DNA of 11,908 bases. Origin: Gemmatimonadales bacterium. Its GTDB lineage: Bacteria > Gemmatimonadota > Gemmatimonadetes > Gemmatimonadales > GWC2-71-9. A model generated the notes under the pieces. The model was given only the letters and a program-made list of their open reading frames with translations. It was not told where the DNA came from and did no database searches. Positions 5,001 through 11,908 of the stretch are shown piece by piece; within the stretch, counting starts at the first letter, position 1, and the number at the start of each line of letters is the position of its first letter. The DNA lies in assembly GCA_013816685.1 (NCBI GenBank), contig JACDDX010000020.1, positions 1 to 11,908 on the forward strand, given 5' to 3'. Position numbers and translations under genes: made by a program.

Positions 5001-7670
5001 ATGCAGTCCGCCGAAATCCGCCGTCTGTTCCTCGAGTTTTTCGTCGCCCGGGGGCACCGCGAGGTGCCCTCGTCGTCGTTGGTGCCCGCCGACGATCCGA
5101 CCCTCCTGTTCACCAACGCCGGGATGGTGCAGTTCAAGCGGCTCTTCCTGGGTCAGGAACGCCGCGAGTACGTGCGCGCCACAACCTGCCAGAAGTGCGT
5201 CAGAGCGGGAGGGAAGCACAACGATCTGGAGCAGGTGGGGCACACCAAGCGGCACCACACCTTCTTCGAGATGCTGGGCAATTTTTCGTTCGGCGATTAC
5301 TTCAAGCGCGCCGCAATCGCCTTCGCGTGGGAGTTCATCACCGGACGCGAATATCTCGGTATTCCGGCGGAGCGGCTGCGGGTCACGGTGCATCACAGCG
5401 ACACTGAAGCGCGACAGCTCTGGCGGGAGATATCCGGGCTCGCCGACCACCGTATCTACGCACTTGGGGACGCGGACAATTTCTGGCAGATGGGCGACAC
5501 CGGCCCCTGCGGGCCGTGCACCGAGATCTACGTCGATCTCGACTGGACGCCGGGCGCCGCTGCCGGGCAGGTGATTCCCCAGGCGGATTTCGAGCAGCTC
5601 GCCGAGGCGGGCCGGTTCCTCGAAATCTGGAACCTCGTCTTCATGCAGTACGACCGCGCGCTGGATGGCACCCTCACGCCGTTGCCGAGCCCGTCGGTCG
5701 ATACGGGCGCCGGTCTCGAGCGGATTGCCGCCGTCATGCAGGAGGAAGACGACAACTTCCACACCGACGTGTTCCTGCCGCTCATCAACCGGGTGGGCGA
5801 GCTGGTCGGGCGACCCTACGACCGCGCGATTCCCGGGGACGCGGCGGGCGCCGCCTCCCGCGCCTCCTACCGGGTGCTCGCCGACCACGCGCGGGCAGTC
5901 AGCTTACTGCTTGCCGACGGCGTGTACCCGGGCAACGAGGGCCGGGGCTATGTCCTGCGCCGGATCCTTCGCCGGGCGGTACGCCACGCATGGCTGCTCG
6001 GTCGCCGGGAGTCGACGCTCGCACGGTTGACGGACGTCGTCGTCGACCAGCTCGGCGAGACCTATCCGGAGCTCGTAGCGCGCGCCGCATTCATCCGGGA
6101 GGTGACCGAGACGGAAGAGCGTCGCTTCCTCGAGACGATCGACGGTGGCCTTCGGCGATTGGACGATCTCTTCGCAGCAGGGATCACGACGATCGAGGGC
6201 GAGGAGGCGTTCCGCCTCTACGACACCTTCGGCTTCCCGATCGACCTGACCGAGATCATCGCCGGTGAGCGCGGCGTGGCGGTCGACCTCGCCGGCTTCG
6301 AGCGAGCACTCGAGGGGCAACGGGGCCGCTCGCGCGCGGCTCGCACCAGCGGAAGGATCGAAGCTCCCGCGATCGTGCTCCATACGCCGGGCGAGTGGGA
6401 GGACGTGGATGGCGGTCGCCAGCGTTTCGTGGGCTATGACCACACCACTGCCGACACCGAGATCCTCGCATTCCGGCAGGACGAACCGCGGGTCGAGCTC
6501 CTGCTGCGCGAGAACCCGTTTTACGTCGAGTCGGGCGGGCAGGTGAGCGACAGTGGCGTGCTGGAAGGCCGGGGCTGGCGCCTGCTCGTGGACACGGTCC
6601 GCAAGGATCCGCGGGGCACGGTGCTCGGCGGCACGTTCGCCGAGCGCTTCGAGCCCACCGATGTCCGGGCCATCGTCGACGAGCCACGCCGCCATCATAT
6701 CGAGCGCAATCACAGTGCGACCCACCTGCTGCACAACGTGCTGCGCCGTCAGCTTGGTGAGCACGTTCGTCAGCAGGGCTCACTGGTGCAGCCGGAGCGG
6801 CTGCGCTTCGACTTTTCGCACCACGGGCCGATCGATTCGGGCACGCTGCAGTCCATCGAAGCCGAGGTGAACGCCCTGATTCTGGAGAACGGGCAGGCCG
6901 AGACCCGCGAGCTGCCCTATCAGGAGGCGCTCGCGCTCGGCGCGATGGCATTCTTCTCCGAGAAATACGGCGACGTCGTGCGTGTCGTCCGGATGGGGCC
7001 CTCGACCGAGCTCTGTGGCGGTACCCACGTGCGCAGCACCGGCCAGGTCGGAAGCTTCCGCTTTACAGGGCAGAGCGGGGTGGCTGCCGGCGTTCGCCGT
7101 ATCGAGGCGGTGACCGGGGCGGGAGCTCTCGCGCAGGTGCGCGAGCTGGAGCAGCGGCTGGCCCGGCTCTCCGAGGTGCTCAGGGCGGCCCAACCCGATC
7201 AGCTGATCCGCCGGGCCGAGCAACTGGTCGAGGAGCGCGAACGGCTGGAGGCGCGGCTCGCCGAGGCGCAGCGGGGTGGTGGGGTGCCCGAGATGCGAGG
7301 GACCACGGCGATAGTCGATGGCACCGAACTGACGGTTGCGGACACCCTCTCGGAGGACCGGGCCGAGCTCGGCCGGCTGGCCGATACCTTTCGCGAGGGA
7401 CGACAGAACGCCGTGCTCGTGCTCTTCGGCACCGGTGGCCGGGGGGCGATCCATGTGAGTGTGACGGACGACCTCGTGCGGTCCGGACGGAAGGCGGGCG
7501 ACCTCGTGAACCGGATCGCCTCGCTCAGCGGCGGCAAGGGGGGCGGCCGACCCCACTTCGCGTCGGCCGGCGCCGGCGATCCGGCGCTGCTGACCCAGGC
7601 ACGCTCCGCGACGCCCGCCCTCGTGTCCGCCTGGCTGGGCAACCGCCGCACCGAAGGCGTCGGCGCCTAG
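5001..7670 (+). CDS. alaS: Alanine--tRNA ligase
   Basis: Charges tRNA-Ala and edits Ser- and Gly-mischarged tRNA in the cytoplasm. It has 889 residues, a normal full length. The class II catalytic core starts at residue 1 (EIRRLFLEFFVARGH, FTNAGMVQFK, HHTFFEMLGNFSFGDYF). Motif 3 is GAGLER at 236-241. The tRNA-binding helical part includes NEGRGYVLRRILRRAVRHAW. The editing domain carries its zinc ligands: H571 and H575 in HSATH, then C672 and H676 in CGGTH. A coiled-coil linker (about 710-765) leads to the C-Ala domain with its GGKGGGRPHF motif at 844-853. Nothing is missing or altered. It begins 25 bases after recX, and the next gene starts two bases after its stop, so it heads a tight gene train. 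Confidence 0.99.
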   Translation: MQSAEIRRLFLEFFVARGHREVPSSSLVPADDPTLLFTNAGMVQFKRLFLGQERREYVRATTCQKCVRAGGKHNDLEQVGHTKRHHTFFEMLGNFSFGDYFKRAAIAFAWEFITGREYLGIPAERLRVTVHHSDTEARQLWREISGLADHRIYALGDADNFWQMGDTGPCGPCTEIYVDLDWTPGAAAGQVIPQADFEQLAEAGRFLEIWNLVFMQYDRALDGTLTPLPSPSVDTGAGLERIAAVMQEEDDNFHTDVFLPLINRVGELVGRPYDRAIPGDAAGAASRASYRVLADHARAVSLLLADGVYPGNEGRGYVLRRILRRAVRHAWLLGRRESTLARLTDVVVDQLGETYPELVARAAFIREVTETEERRFLETIDGGLRRLDDLFAAGITTIEGEEAFRLYDTFGFPIDLTEIIAGERGVAVDLAGFERALEGQRGRSRAARTSGRIEAPAIVLHTPGEWEDVDGGRQRFVGYDHTTADTEILAFRQDEPRVELLLRENPFYVESGGQVSDSGVLEGRGWRLLVDTVRKDPRGTVLGGTFAERFEPTDVRAIVDEPRRHHIERNHSATHLLHNVLRRQLGEHVRQQGSLVQPERLRFDFSHHGPIDSGTLQSIEAEVNALILENGQAETRELPYQEALALGAMAFFSEKYGDVVRVVRMGPSTELCGGTHVRSTGQVGSFRFTGQSGVAAGVRRIEAVTGAGALAQVRELEQRLARLSEVLRAAQPDQLIRRAEQLVEERERLEARLAEAQRGGGVPEMRGTTAIVDGTELTVADTLSEDRAELGRLADTFREGRQNAVLVLFGTGGRGAIHVSVTDDLVRSGRKAGDLVNRIASLSGGKGGGRPHFASAGAGDPALLTQARSATPALVSAWLGNRRTEGVGA

Positions 7671-7672
7671 CG

Positions 7673-7972
7673 GTGGTCCTGGACTGGGTGGGCCGGCACA
7701 CCGGTCGAGCGCCTGCCGCGCTGGCCGCCCGGGTGGCCGCACTCGCCCAGTCCGTGTCCGCTGACGGATCGATTGACGGCATCCTGGCAACGGCGGGCGC
7801 CGCTGCGCTCGAACGAGTCGCCACGCAGGCCGGCGACCGGTCCGTGGCGCTCGACCTGCTGGCCGCGGACGCGCTCATCACCCTGGCACTCCTGGCGCGC
7901 GCGCAGCACGCTCCCGATCAGCTCGGCGACTTCGCCCGCACACTGTTGCCGGTGCGTGGGGCCGGGCGGTGA
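7673..7972 (+). CDS. Small helical protein of unknown function
   Basis: A 99-residue protein I do not recognise. It starts with GTG two bases after the alaS stop and its TGA overlaps the next start in GTGA. It is Ala- and Leu-rich and predicted almost wholly helical, with likely helices near residues 13-28, 36-52 and 55-77 (ALDLLAADALITLALLARAQ). The last helix is hydrophobic but interrupted by Asp and Arg, so it looks like a packed soluble helix rather than a membrane span. No signal peptide, cysteine or catalytic motif is evident. Reality rests on the frame filling the space between two genes exactly and on the coupled stop/start. No strong ribosome site is visible, so it may be translated by re-initiation after alaS. 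Function cannot be inferred from sequence. Confidence 0.65.
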   Translation: MVLDWVGRHTGRAPAALAARVAALAQSVSADGSIDGILATAGAAALERVATQAGDRSVALDLLAADALITLALLARAQHAPDQLGDFARTLLPVRGAGR

Positions 7973-8730
7973 TCGATCTGCATTCGCATCTGCTGCCGGC
8001 AGTGGACGACGGCTCCCGGTCCGTCGAACAGTCGGTGCGGGTGCTGCAGGACATGGCCCGTCAGGGCGTGACCGACGTGTGCCTCACCCCGCACGTCAGG
8101 GCCAGCCGCGCATTGGCCGTGGCGCCGGTGGAGCACGACGCAGCCTTTACCGCTCTCGCCGCGAGCGCCCCGGAACTGCCCCGATTGCACCGGGGCGCCG
8201 AGGTGATGCTGGATCGTCCGCTCAGCGCGGTGGCCGGACGCGCGAGGTACATCACGCTTGGCGCCACCCGTTACGTGCTCGTGGAGTACACCCGCACCGT
8301 CGCGCTCGAGACTATCAGCCAGGGGCTGGTCCGGGTGCTCTCGCTGGGCCTTGTTCCGCTGCTTGCCCACCCGGAGCGTTACTCGTCGTGCAGCGTGGAG
8401 GCCGTGCGATACTGGCGCGAGCTCGGTGCCCGCATGCAAATCGACGCGACGACGCTCGGCACCACTCAGGCGCGGGGTAACCGGGCGCGCGACCTCGTGG
8501 CCGCGGGTCTCGCCGACATCCTTGCGGGCGACAATCACGGCGACGATCGCAGCGTGGCGAACGGATATCGGCTGCTCGAGGGGCAGGGTGCACGTGATGT
8601 CGCCGAGCTGCTGGTGGTGCACAACCCCGGCGCGATCCTCGAGGACCGACCGCTCGAGCCGGTGCCCGGCGTGGTCGTCAAACGGACGCTGCGCCAGAAG
8701 ATTCGACGGCTCTTCGAGGGCGAGGCGTGA
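7969..8730 (+). CDS. PHP-domain tyrosine-protein phosphatase, CpsB/CapC (YwqE) family
   Basis: Metal-dependent PHP-fold phosphatase. Characterised relatives (CpsB, YwqE) dephosphorylate the tyrosine kinase that controls capsule polymer export. It has 253 residues, near the family's usual 240-260. The signature IDLHSHLLPAVDDG opens the protein, giving metal ligands H5 and H7. Further expected ligands are H42 (CLTPH), E78 (RGAEVML), H134 (LLAHPERY), and D188 with H190 (AGDNHGD). The usual SDAH-like motif is varied to GDNH but keeps Asp and His. The basic C-terminal end (VVKRTLRQKIRRLF) may bind a partner or membrane; that is inference. GTG start overlaps the previous stop by four bases, and its own stop overlaps the gmhA-like start likewise. 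No cognate tyrosine kinase lies in the window, so the target is unknown; another phosphoester substrate is possible. Confidence 0.9.
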   Translation: MIDLHSHLLPAVDDGSRSVEQSVRVLQDMARQGVTDVCLTPHVRASRALAVAPVEHDAAFTALAASAPELPRLHRGAEVMLDRPLSAVAGRARYITLGATRYVLVEYTRTVALETISQGLVRVLSLGLVPLLAHPERYSSCSVEAVRYWRELGARMQIDATTLGTTQARGNRARDLVAAGLADILAGDNHGDDRSVANGYRLLEGQGARDVAELLVVHNPGAILEDRPLEPVPGVVVKRTLRQKIRRLFEGEA

Positions 8731-9302
8731 GCCGCGAGCGAATCCAGGACGGGCTCGACCGGCTGGCGTGCGCCATCGCCGAGACTCGCGCGCTCGTCCC
8801 GGCGGTCGCCGCGCTCGCGGGGCGTTACGCTGCGGCGCTCGAGCGCGGTGGGACGCTGGTGTTCTGCGGCAACGGCGGCAGCGCCGCGGATGCCCAGCAT
8901 CTGGCCGCCGAATACGTGGTGCGCTACGGACGCACGCGCCGGGCGATGGCCGCGCTCGCCCTCACCACGGACAGCTCCATTTTGACGGCCATCGGCAACG
9001 ATTTACAGTTCGAGCAGGTCTTCGCCCGCCAGGTCGAAGCGCTCTGCGGCCCGGAGGACATTCTGATTCTGCACAGCACCAGCGGAGAGAGCCGGAACCT
9101 GCTGGCGGCTGCGCGCGCGGCACGGGTACAGGGCACGGAGACCGTGGCGTTTCTGGGCAAGGGCGGGGGACCGCTGGCAGCGCTCGTCGACGTGGCGATC
9201 GTCGTGCCCTCCGATGAAACGAGCGACGTCCAGATCCTGCATCTGACACTGCAGCACCTGCTCGTGGAGCTGGTCGAAGAGCTGGTGGTCCCTCCCGCAT
9301 GA
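8727..9302 (+). CDS. gmhA: Phosphoheptose isomerase, GmhA-like SIS-domain protein
   Basis: Probably converts sedoheptulose 7-phosphate to D-glycero-D-manno-heptose 7-phosphate, the first step of ADP-heptose synthesis for lipopolysaccharide or S-layer sugars. It has 191 residues, the normal GmhA size, with an N-terminal helix and a single SIS domain. Visible motifs are FCGNGGSAADAQHLAAE (46-62), LTTDSSILTAIGND (79-92) and HSTSGESRN (116-124). Zinc and active-site positions fit E. coli GmhA by spacing: H58 and E62 correspond to H61 and E65, and Q169 and H177 correspond to Q172 and H180. DiaA and other SIS isomerases are less likely given these residues. GTGA and ATGA overlaps at its two ends indicate translational coupling. 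The other heptose-pathway genes (hldE, gmhB, hldD) are not in the window. Confidence 0.88.
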   Translation: MSRERIQDGLDRLACAIAETRALVPAVAALAGRYAAALERGGTLVFCGNGGSAADAQHLAAEYVVRYGRTRRAMAALALTTDSSILTAIGNDLQFEQVFARQVEALCGPEDILILHSTSGESRNLLAAARAARVQGTETVAFLGKGGGPLAALVDVAIVVPSDETSDVQILHLTLQHLLVELVEELVVPPA

Positions 9303-10054
9303 TCTCGCTCGAGGGAGAGGCGGCACTGATCACCGGGGGGAACCGCGGGATCGGCCGTGCGGCGGCGCTGCTGCTGGCCGAGGCCGGGGCAGACATCGCG
9401 CTCACCTGTCACACCCGCGCCGACGAGGCGGCGGCGACGGGGCGCGAGGTCGAGGCGCTGGGGCGCCGCGCATTGATCGAGAGCGGCGACCTGGCCGACG
9501 CGGGCGTGGTCGACCGACTTTTCGATCGCATCGCGGCAGCGTTCGGGCGGCTCGACATCTTCGTCGCGAACGCGGGCATCTGGCCGGCCGACGACGTCTC
9601 GCTCGGCGACATGTCTCCGGATCGCTGGCGAAGGACGATGGCGGCCAACCTCGACTCCGTGTTCCTCACGACGCGTGCGGCGCTTCGCCTGATGGCTCCG
9701 GGCGGCCGCATCGTGCTCGTGTCGAGCACGGCCGGGCAGCGCGGTGAGGCCGGCCATGCGGACTATGCGGCGAGCAAGGGCGCGCTGATCGCGCTGACGA
9801 AGTCGCTGGCGATCGAGAGCGCGCCCGGGGTGCGGGTCAACTGTGTCGCGCCGGGATGGGTGGACACGGAGATGTGCGCGCCGGTGTTCAGCCAGGACAG
9901 CGAGCGCGAGCGGATCCGCCGAACCATCCCGCTGCTCCGCATTCCCCCGCCGGCGGACATCGCGGGGCCGATTCTGTTTCTCTGCAGCGCACTGGCGCGC
10001 CACGTCACGGGCGAGGTGCTGAACGTGAACGGCGGCAGCGTGCTCTGCGGATGA
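9299..10054 (+). CDS. Short-chain dehydrogenase/reductase, FabG-like
   Basis: Classical SDR oxidoreductase of 251 residues with one Rossmann domain. The cofactor loop is TGGNRGIG (12-19), the NAG motif is at 91-93, and the catalytic tetrad is N117, S143, Y156 and K160 (YAASK). PG at 185-186 and the C-terminal VLNVNGGSVLCG also match the family. The C-terminal half fits 3-oxoacyl-ACP reductase (FabG) style enzymes, but many SDRs share this pattern. An acidic residue in the cofactor pocket that would fix NADH or NADPH use is not clear to me. It overlaps the gmhA-like stop and the next start by four bases each. There is no acyl-carrier protein or condensing enzyme nearby, so a fatty-acid role is not supported by context. 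A sugar or secondary substrate is equally possible. Confidence 0.88.
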   Translation: MISLEGEAALITGGNRGIGRAAALLLAEAGADIALTCHTRADEAAATGREVEALGRRALIESGDLADAGVVDRLFDRIAAAFGRLDIFVANAGIWPADDVSLGDMSPDRWRRTMAANLDSVFLTTRAALRLMAPGGRIVLVSSTAGQRGEAGHADYAASKGALIALTKSLAIESAPGVRVNCVAPGWVDTEMCAPVFSQDSERERIRRTIPLLRIPPPADIAGPILFLCSALARHVTGEVLNVNGGSVLCG

Positions 10055-10998
10055 TCCACCTGCTGTTCACCGGCGGCACTATCTCGATGCGCCGGGACGC
10101 GAAGGCGGGTGGCAACGTGCCGAGCCACGGGGGGGCGGCGCTGGTGGGCCTCGCGCCGGGCCTCGAGCGCATCGCGTCGTACCGGATCGATGACTGGGCC
10201 ACGCTCCCCGCCTGCCACATGGGACCCGACAAGCTGTGGGCGCTGCGCGAGCGGGTGCGCGCCGTGGCCGAGAGCGGTGAGGTGCAGGGTATCGTGATCA
10301 CTCACGGCACCGACACGCTGGAGGAAACGGCGTACCTGCTGGACCGCACGCTGGAGCACCGGCTGCCGATTGCGCTCACTGGCGCCATGCGCACGTCGAG
10401 CGATCCGGACTGGGACGGACCCGCCAATCTGCTCGACGCGGCCGCCGTCGCTGCGTCACCGGCCAGCGATGGACGCGGCGCGATGGTGGTGTTTCACGGC
10501 CGGATCTTCGCGGGTCGCACCGCGGTGAAAATCCACGCGACCGATCCCGATGCGTTCGCCGCACCGCATGCCGGCCAGGCGGGTGGGGTGTGTGAGGGAC
10601 AGGTTTCGTTCACTCACGGCTCCAGCGTCGGGCCGCCGCTGCTGCCGCGGCGCGGGCTGACCGCGCGTGTGGCGCTGGTGCCCGCGGTGGTCGGCGAGGA
10701 TGGCACCATGCTCGATCTCGCACGGCCCCGCCACGACGGCGTCGTACTGGTGGCGTTCGGCAGCGGGAATGCACCGCCCGGCGTCGTGCCAGCGGTGCGA
10801 CGGTGGCTCGACGAAGGCAAGCCGGTGGTGCTGGCGAGCCGGTGCCCCGAGGGAGCGGTGACGCCACTCTACGCTTTCGAAGGCGGCGGCGCCCGGCTGG
10901 TGGCGATGGGCGTAACCCCAGCCGGCTCGCGCACGCCATCACAGGCGCGCATGGAGCTCGCAATCGCCCTGTCGGCTGGCGTGCCCTACGAATCATGA
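10051..10998 (+). CDS. Asparaginase-family protein with altered substrate pocket
   Basis: Member of the bacterial asparaginase family, expected to hydrolyse Asn to Asp and ammonia or a related amide. It has 315 residues from ATG 10051, within the family's usual size. The first motif is FTGGTIS with nucleophile T10. The second motif is ITHGTDTLEET with T87 and D88. K160 in FAGRTAVK matches E. coli AnsB K162, so both catalytic triads are intact. The hinge Tyr (AnsB Y25, AnsA Y24) aligns with N22 in GGNVP, and the substrate-binding Ser (AnsB S58) aligns with A54 in PACHM. These alignments were made by eye. There is no signal peptide, so it is cytoplasmic and closer to type I. It overlaps its neighbours by ATGA on both sides. 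Substrate could differ from asparagine. Confidence 0.85.
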   Translation: MIHLLFTGGTISMRRDAKAGGNVPSHGGAALVGLAPGLERIASYRIDDWATLPACHMGPDKLWALRERVRAVAESGEVQGIVITHGTDTLEETAYLLDRTLEHRLPIALTGAMRTSSDPDWDGPANLLDAAAVAASPASDGRGAMVVFHGRIFAGRTAVKIHATDPDAFAAPHAGQAGGVCEGQVSFTHGSSVGPPLLPRRGLTARVALVPAVVGEDGTMLDLARPRHDGVVLVAFGSGNAPPGVVPAVRRWLDEGKPVVLASRCPEGAVTPLYAFEGGGARLVAMGVTPAGSRTPSQARMELAIALSAGVPYES

Positions 10999-11908
10999 CG
11001 CTCCCCCAGCAATTGAACATTGATGAGGATGTCGTCGATATCGTGCGGCGGCTGGAAGCCGCCGGGCACGAGACCTGGTGCGTCGGGGGCGCGGTGCGCG
11101 ACCGGCTGATCGACCCGGCAGCCGACGGTTACGAGGTCGACCTGGCCACCGCCGCGACCCCCGGGCAGGTGCAGGCGCTCTTCCGCCGCACGATCGCTGT
11201 GGGTATCGAGCACGGCACCGTCGGGGTGCTGGACCGCGGCCGCCGGCTGCGCGAGGTCACGACGTTCCGGCGCGACGTCCGGACCGACGGGCGGCATGCG
11301 GTCGTCGCCTTCGGCGTCACGCTCGCGGATGATCTCGCCCGGCGGGACTTCACCATCAACGCCATCGCCTACCACCCGCTCCGAACCGCGTGGTGCGACC
11401 CATTTCACGGGGCCGACGATCTGGAGCGGCGGCTGGTCCGCGCGGTCGGCGACCCGGCCCATCGCTTCCGGGAAGACTACCTTCGCATCCTTCGCGCGCT
11501 CCGCTTCGCCGCTCGCTTCGATTTCCGGATCGATGCGGCTACCTGGGACGCCGCGCGCGCGGCGGCCCCCGGGCTCCGTCAGCTCTCCGCCGAGCGGGTA
11601 CGCGACGAGTGGTTCAAGGGCCTGGCCACAGCCAGGGCTCCCGTCGTGCTGGCGTCGCTCTGGCGCAAGGTGGGCGCCGCCGAGATCTGGCTGCCCGAGC
11701 TGCTGGGGGAGAGCGAGGTGCACGGCATCGTTCCGCGCGAGCGCGATCCCGTCCTGCTCACCGCGTGGCTCACCAGCGATCCGGTCTCCGTGCTGACTGG
11801 CCTCAAGGGCTCGAACGCGGAGATTGCGCGCGCCGCGGCGCTGCGCGACGGGCCCGCTGCCCCGTCCGGCAGCGACGACCCGTCCCTCCGGCGCTGGCTG
11901 GCCCGCAC
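10995..11908 (+). CDS. cca: CCA tRNA nucleotidyltransferase, 3'-partial
   Basis: Adds or repairs the 3' CCA end of tRNAs; a poly(A) polymerase relative is the alternative. The frame is open from ATG 10995 to the right edge (304 codons), so the C-terminus is missing. Visible motifs are WCVGGAVRDRL (GGAVRD, 31-36), then YEVDLATAATP, with E47 and D49 where the catalytic DxD is expected. GIEHGTVGV and EVTTFRRD follow. RRDFTINAIAY (116-126) is the nucleotide-selection region, and EDYLRILRALRFAARFDF (160-177) and LSAERVRDE complete the class II signature. The start overlaps the asparaginase stop in ATGA. Together with AlaRS at the head of the train it makes two tRNA genes bracketing sugar and amide enzymes. 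No HD domain is visible in the part shown. Family call is firm; CCA versus poly(A) activity is by similarity. Confidence 0.93.
   Translation, partial: MTLPQQLNIDEDVVDIVRRLEAAGHETWCVGGAVRDRLIDPAADGYEVDLATAATPGQVQALFRRTIAVGIEHGTVGVLDRGRRLREVTTFRRDVRTDGRHAVVAFGVTLADDLARRDFTINAIAYHPLRTAWCDPFHGADDLERRLVRAVGDPAHRFREDYLRILRALRFAARFDFRIDAATWDAARAAAPGLRQLSAERVRDEWFKGLATARAPVVLASLWRKVGAAEIWLPELLGESEVHGIVPRERDPVLLTAWLTSDPVSVLTGLKGSNAEIARAAALRDGPAAPSGSDDPSLRRWLAR

Noticed and set aside
4359..5888. Minus-strand open frame (509 residues) over recX and alaS
   Set aside because: Antisense to clear genes; Arg/Pro-rich with no recognisable domain.
8924..10003. Minus-strand open frame (359 residues) over gmhA and the SDR gene
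   Set aside because: Antisense to two genes with complete catalytic motifs; composition looks like a shadow frame.
9856..10050. N-terminal extension of the asparaginase gene
   Set aside because: The frame is open upstream but overlaps the end of the SDR gene. The conserved FTGGTIS motif sits six residues after ATG 10051, which also makes the ATGA overlap.

Overview
The window is a dense, GC-rich bacterial chromosome segment with every recognisable gene on the + strand. The high GC, the Oar-like TonB-dependent outer-membrane receptor, the heptose-isomerase gene and the gene order suggest a Gram-negative, plausibly Gemmatimonadota. That assignment is inference; there is no rRNA in the window to settle it.

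Layout: (1) positions 2-2608 hold most of a TonB-dependent receptor-like protein whose 5' end runs off the left edge. (2) A 105-base gap with one clean inverted repeat leads to a YraN/UPF0102 nuclease-like gene (2714-3133). (3) A 114-base AT-rich control region (52 of 114 bases are G or C) precedes recA (3248-4351). recX follows directly, starting on the base after the recA stop. (4) alaS (5001-7670) begins 25 bases after recX, completing the widespread recA-recX-alaS order. (5) From alaS onward the genes form one tightly packed train: a small unknown protein, a PHP-family CpsB/CapC-type phosphatase, a GmhA-type sedoheptulose-7-phosphate isomerase, a short-chain dehydrogenase, an asparaginase-family enzyme and a CCA-adding tRNA nucleotidyltransferase that runs off the right edge. 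Five consecutive junctions in this train are 4-base stop/start overlaps (GTGA or ATGA).

The genes fall into three themes: DNA recombination and repair (RecA, its modulator RecX, possibly YraN), tRNA function (AlaRS, CCA-adding enzyme), and cell-surface sugar metabolism (GmhA, CpsB-like). The overlaps suggest that the surface-sugar and tRNA genes are co-transcribed and translationally coupled.

I see no mobile element, CRISPR array, phage gene, tRNA or rRNA, and no convincing new multi-gene system. The points most worth a second look are the recA control region with repeats but no LexA box that I recognise, the hexanucleotide repeat coding for the RecA tail, two substrate-pocket substitutions in the asparaginase-like protein, a Glu in place of the first catalytic Asp in the CCA enzyme, and the unusual receptor N-terminus.
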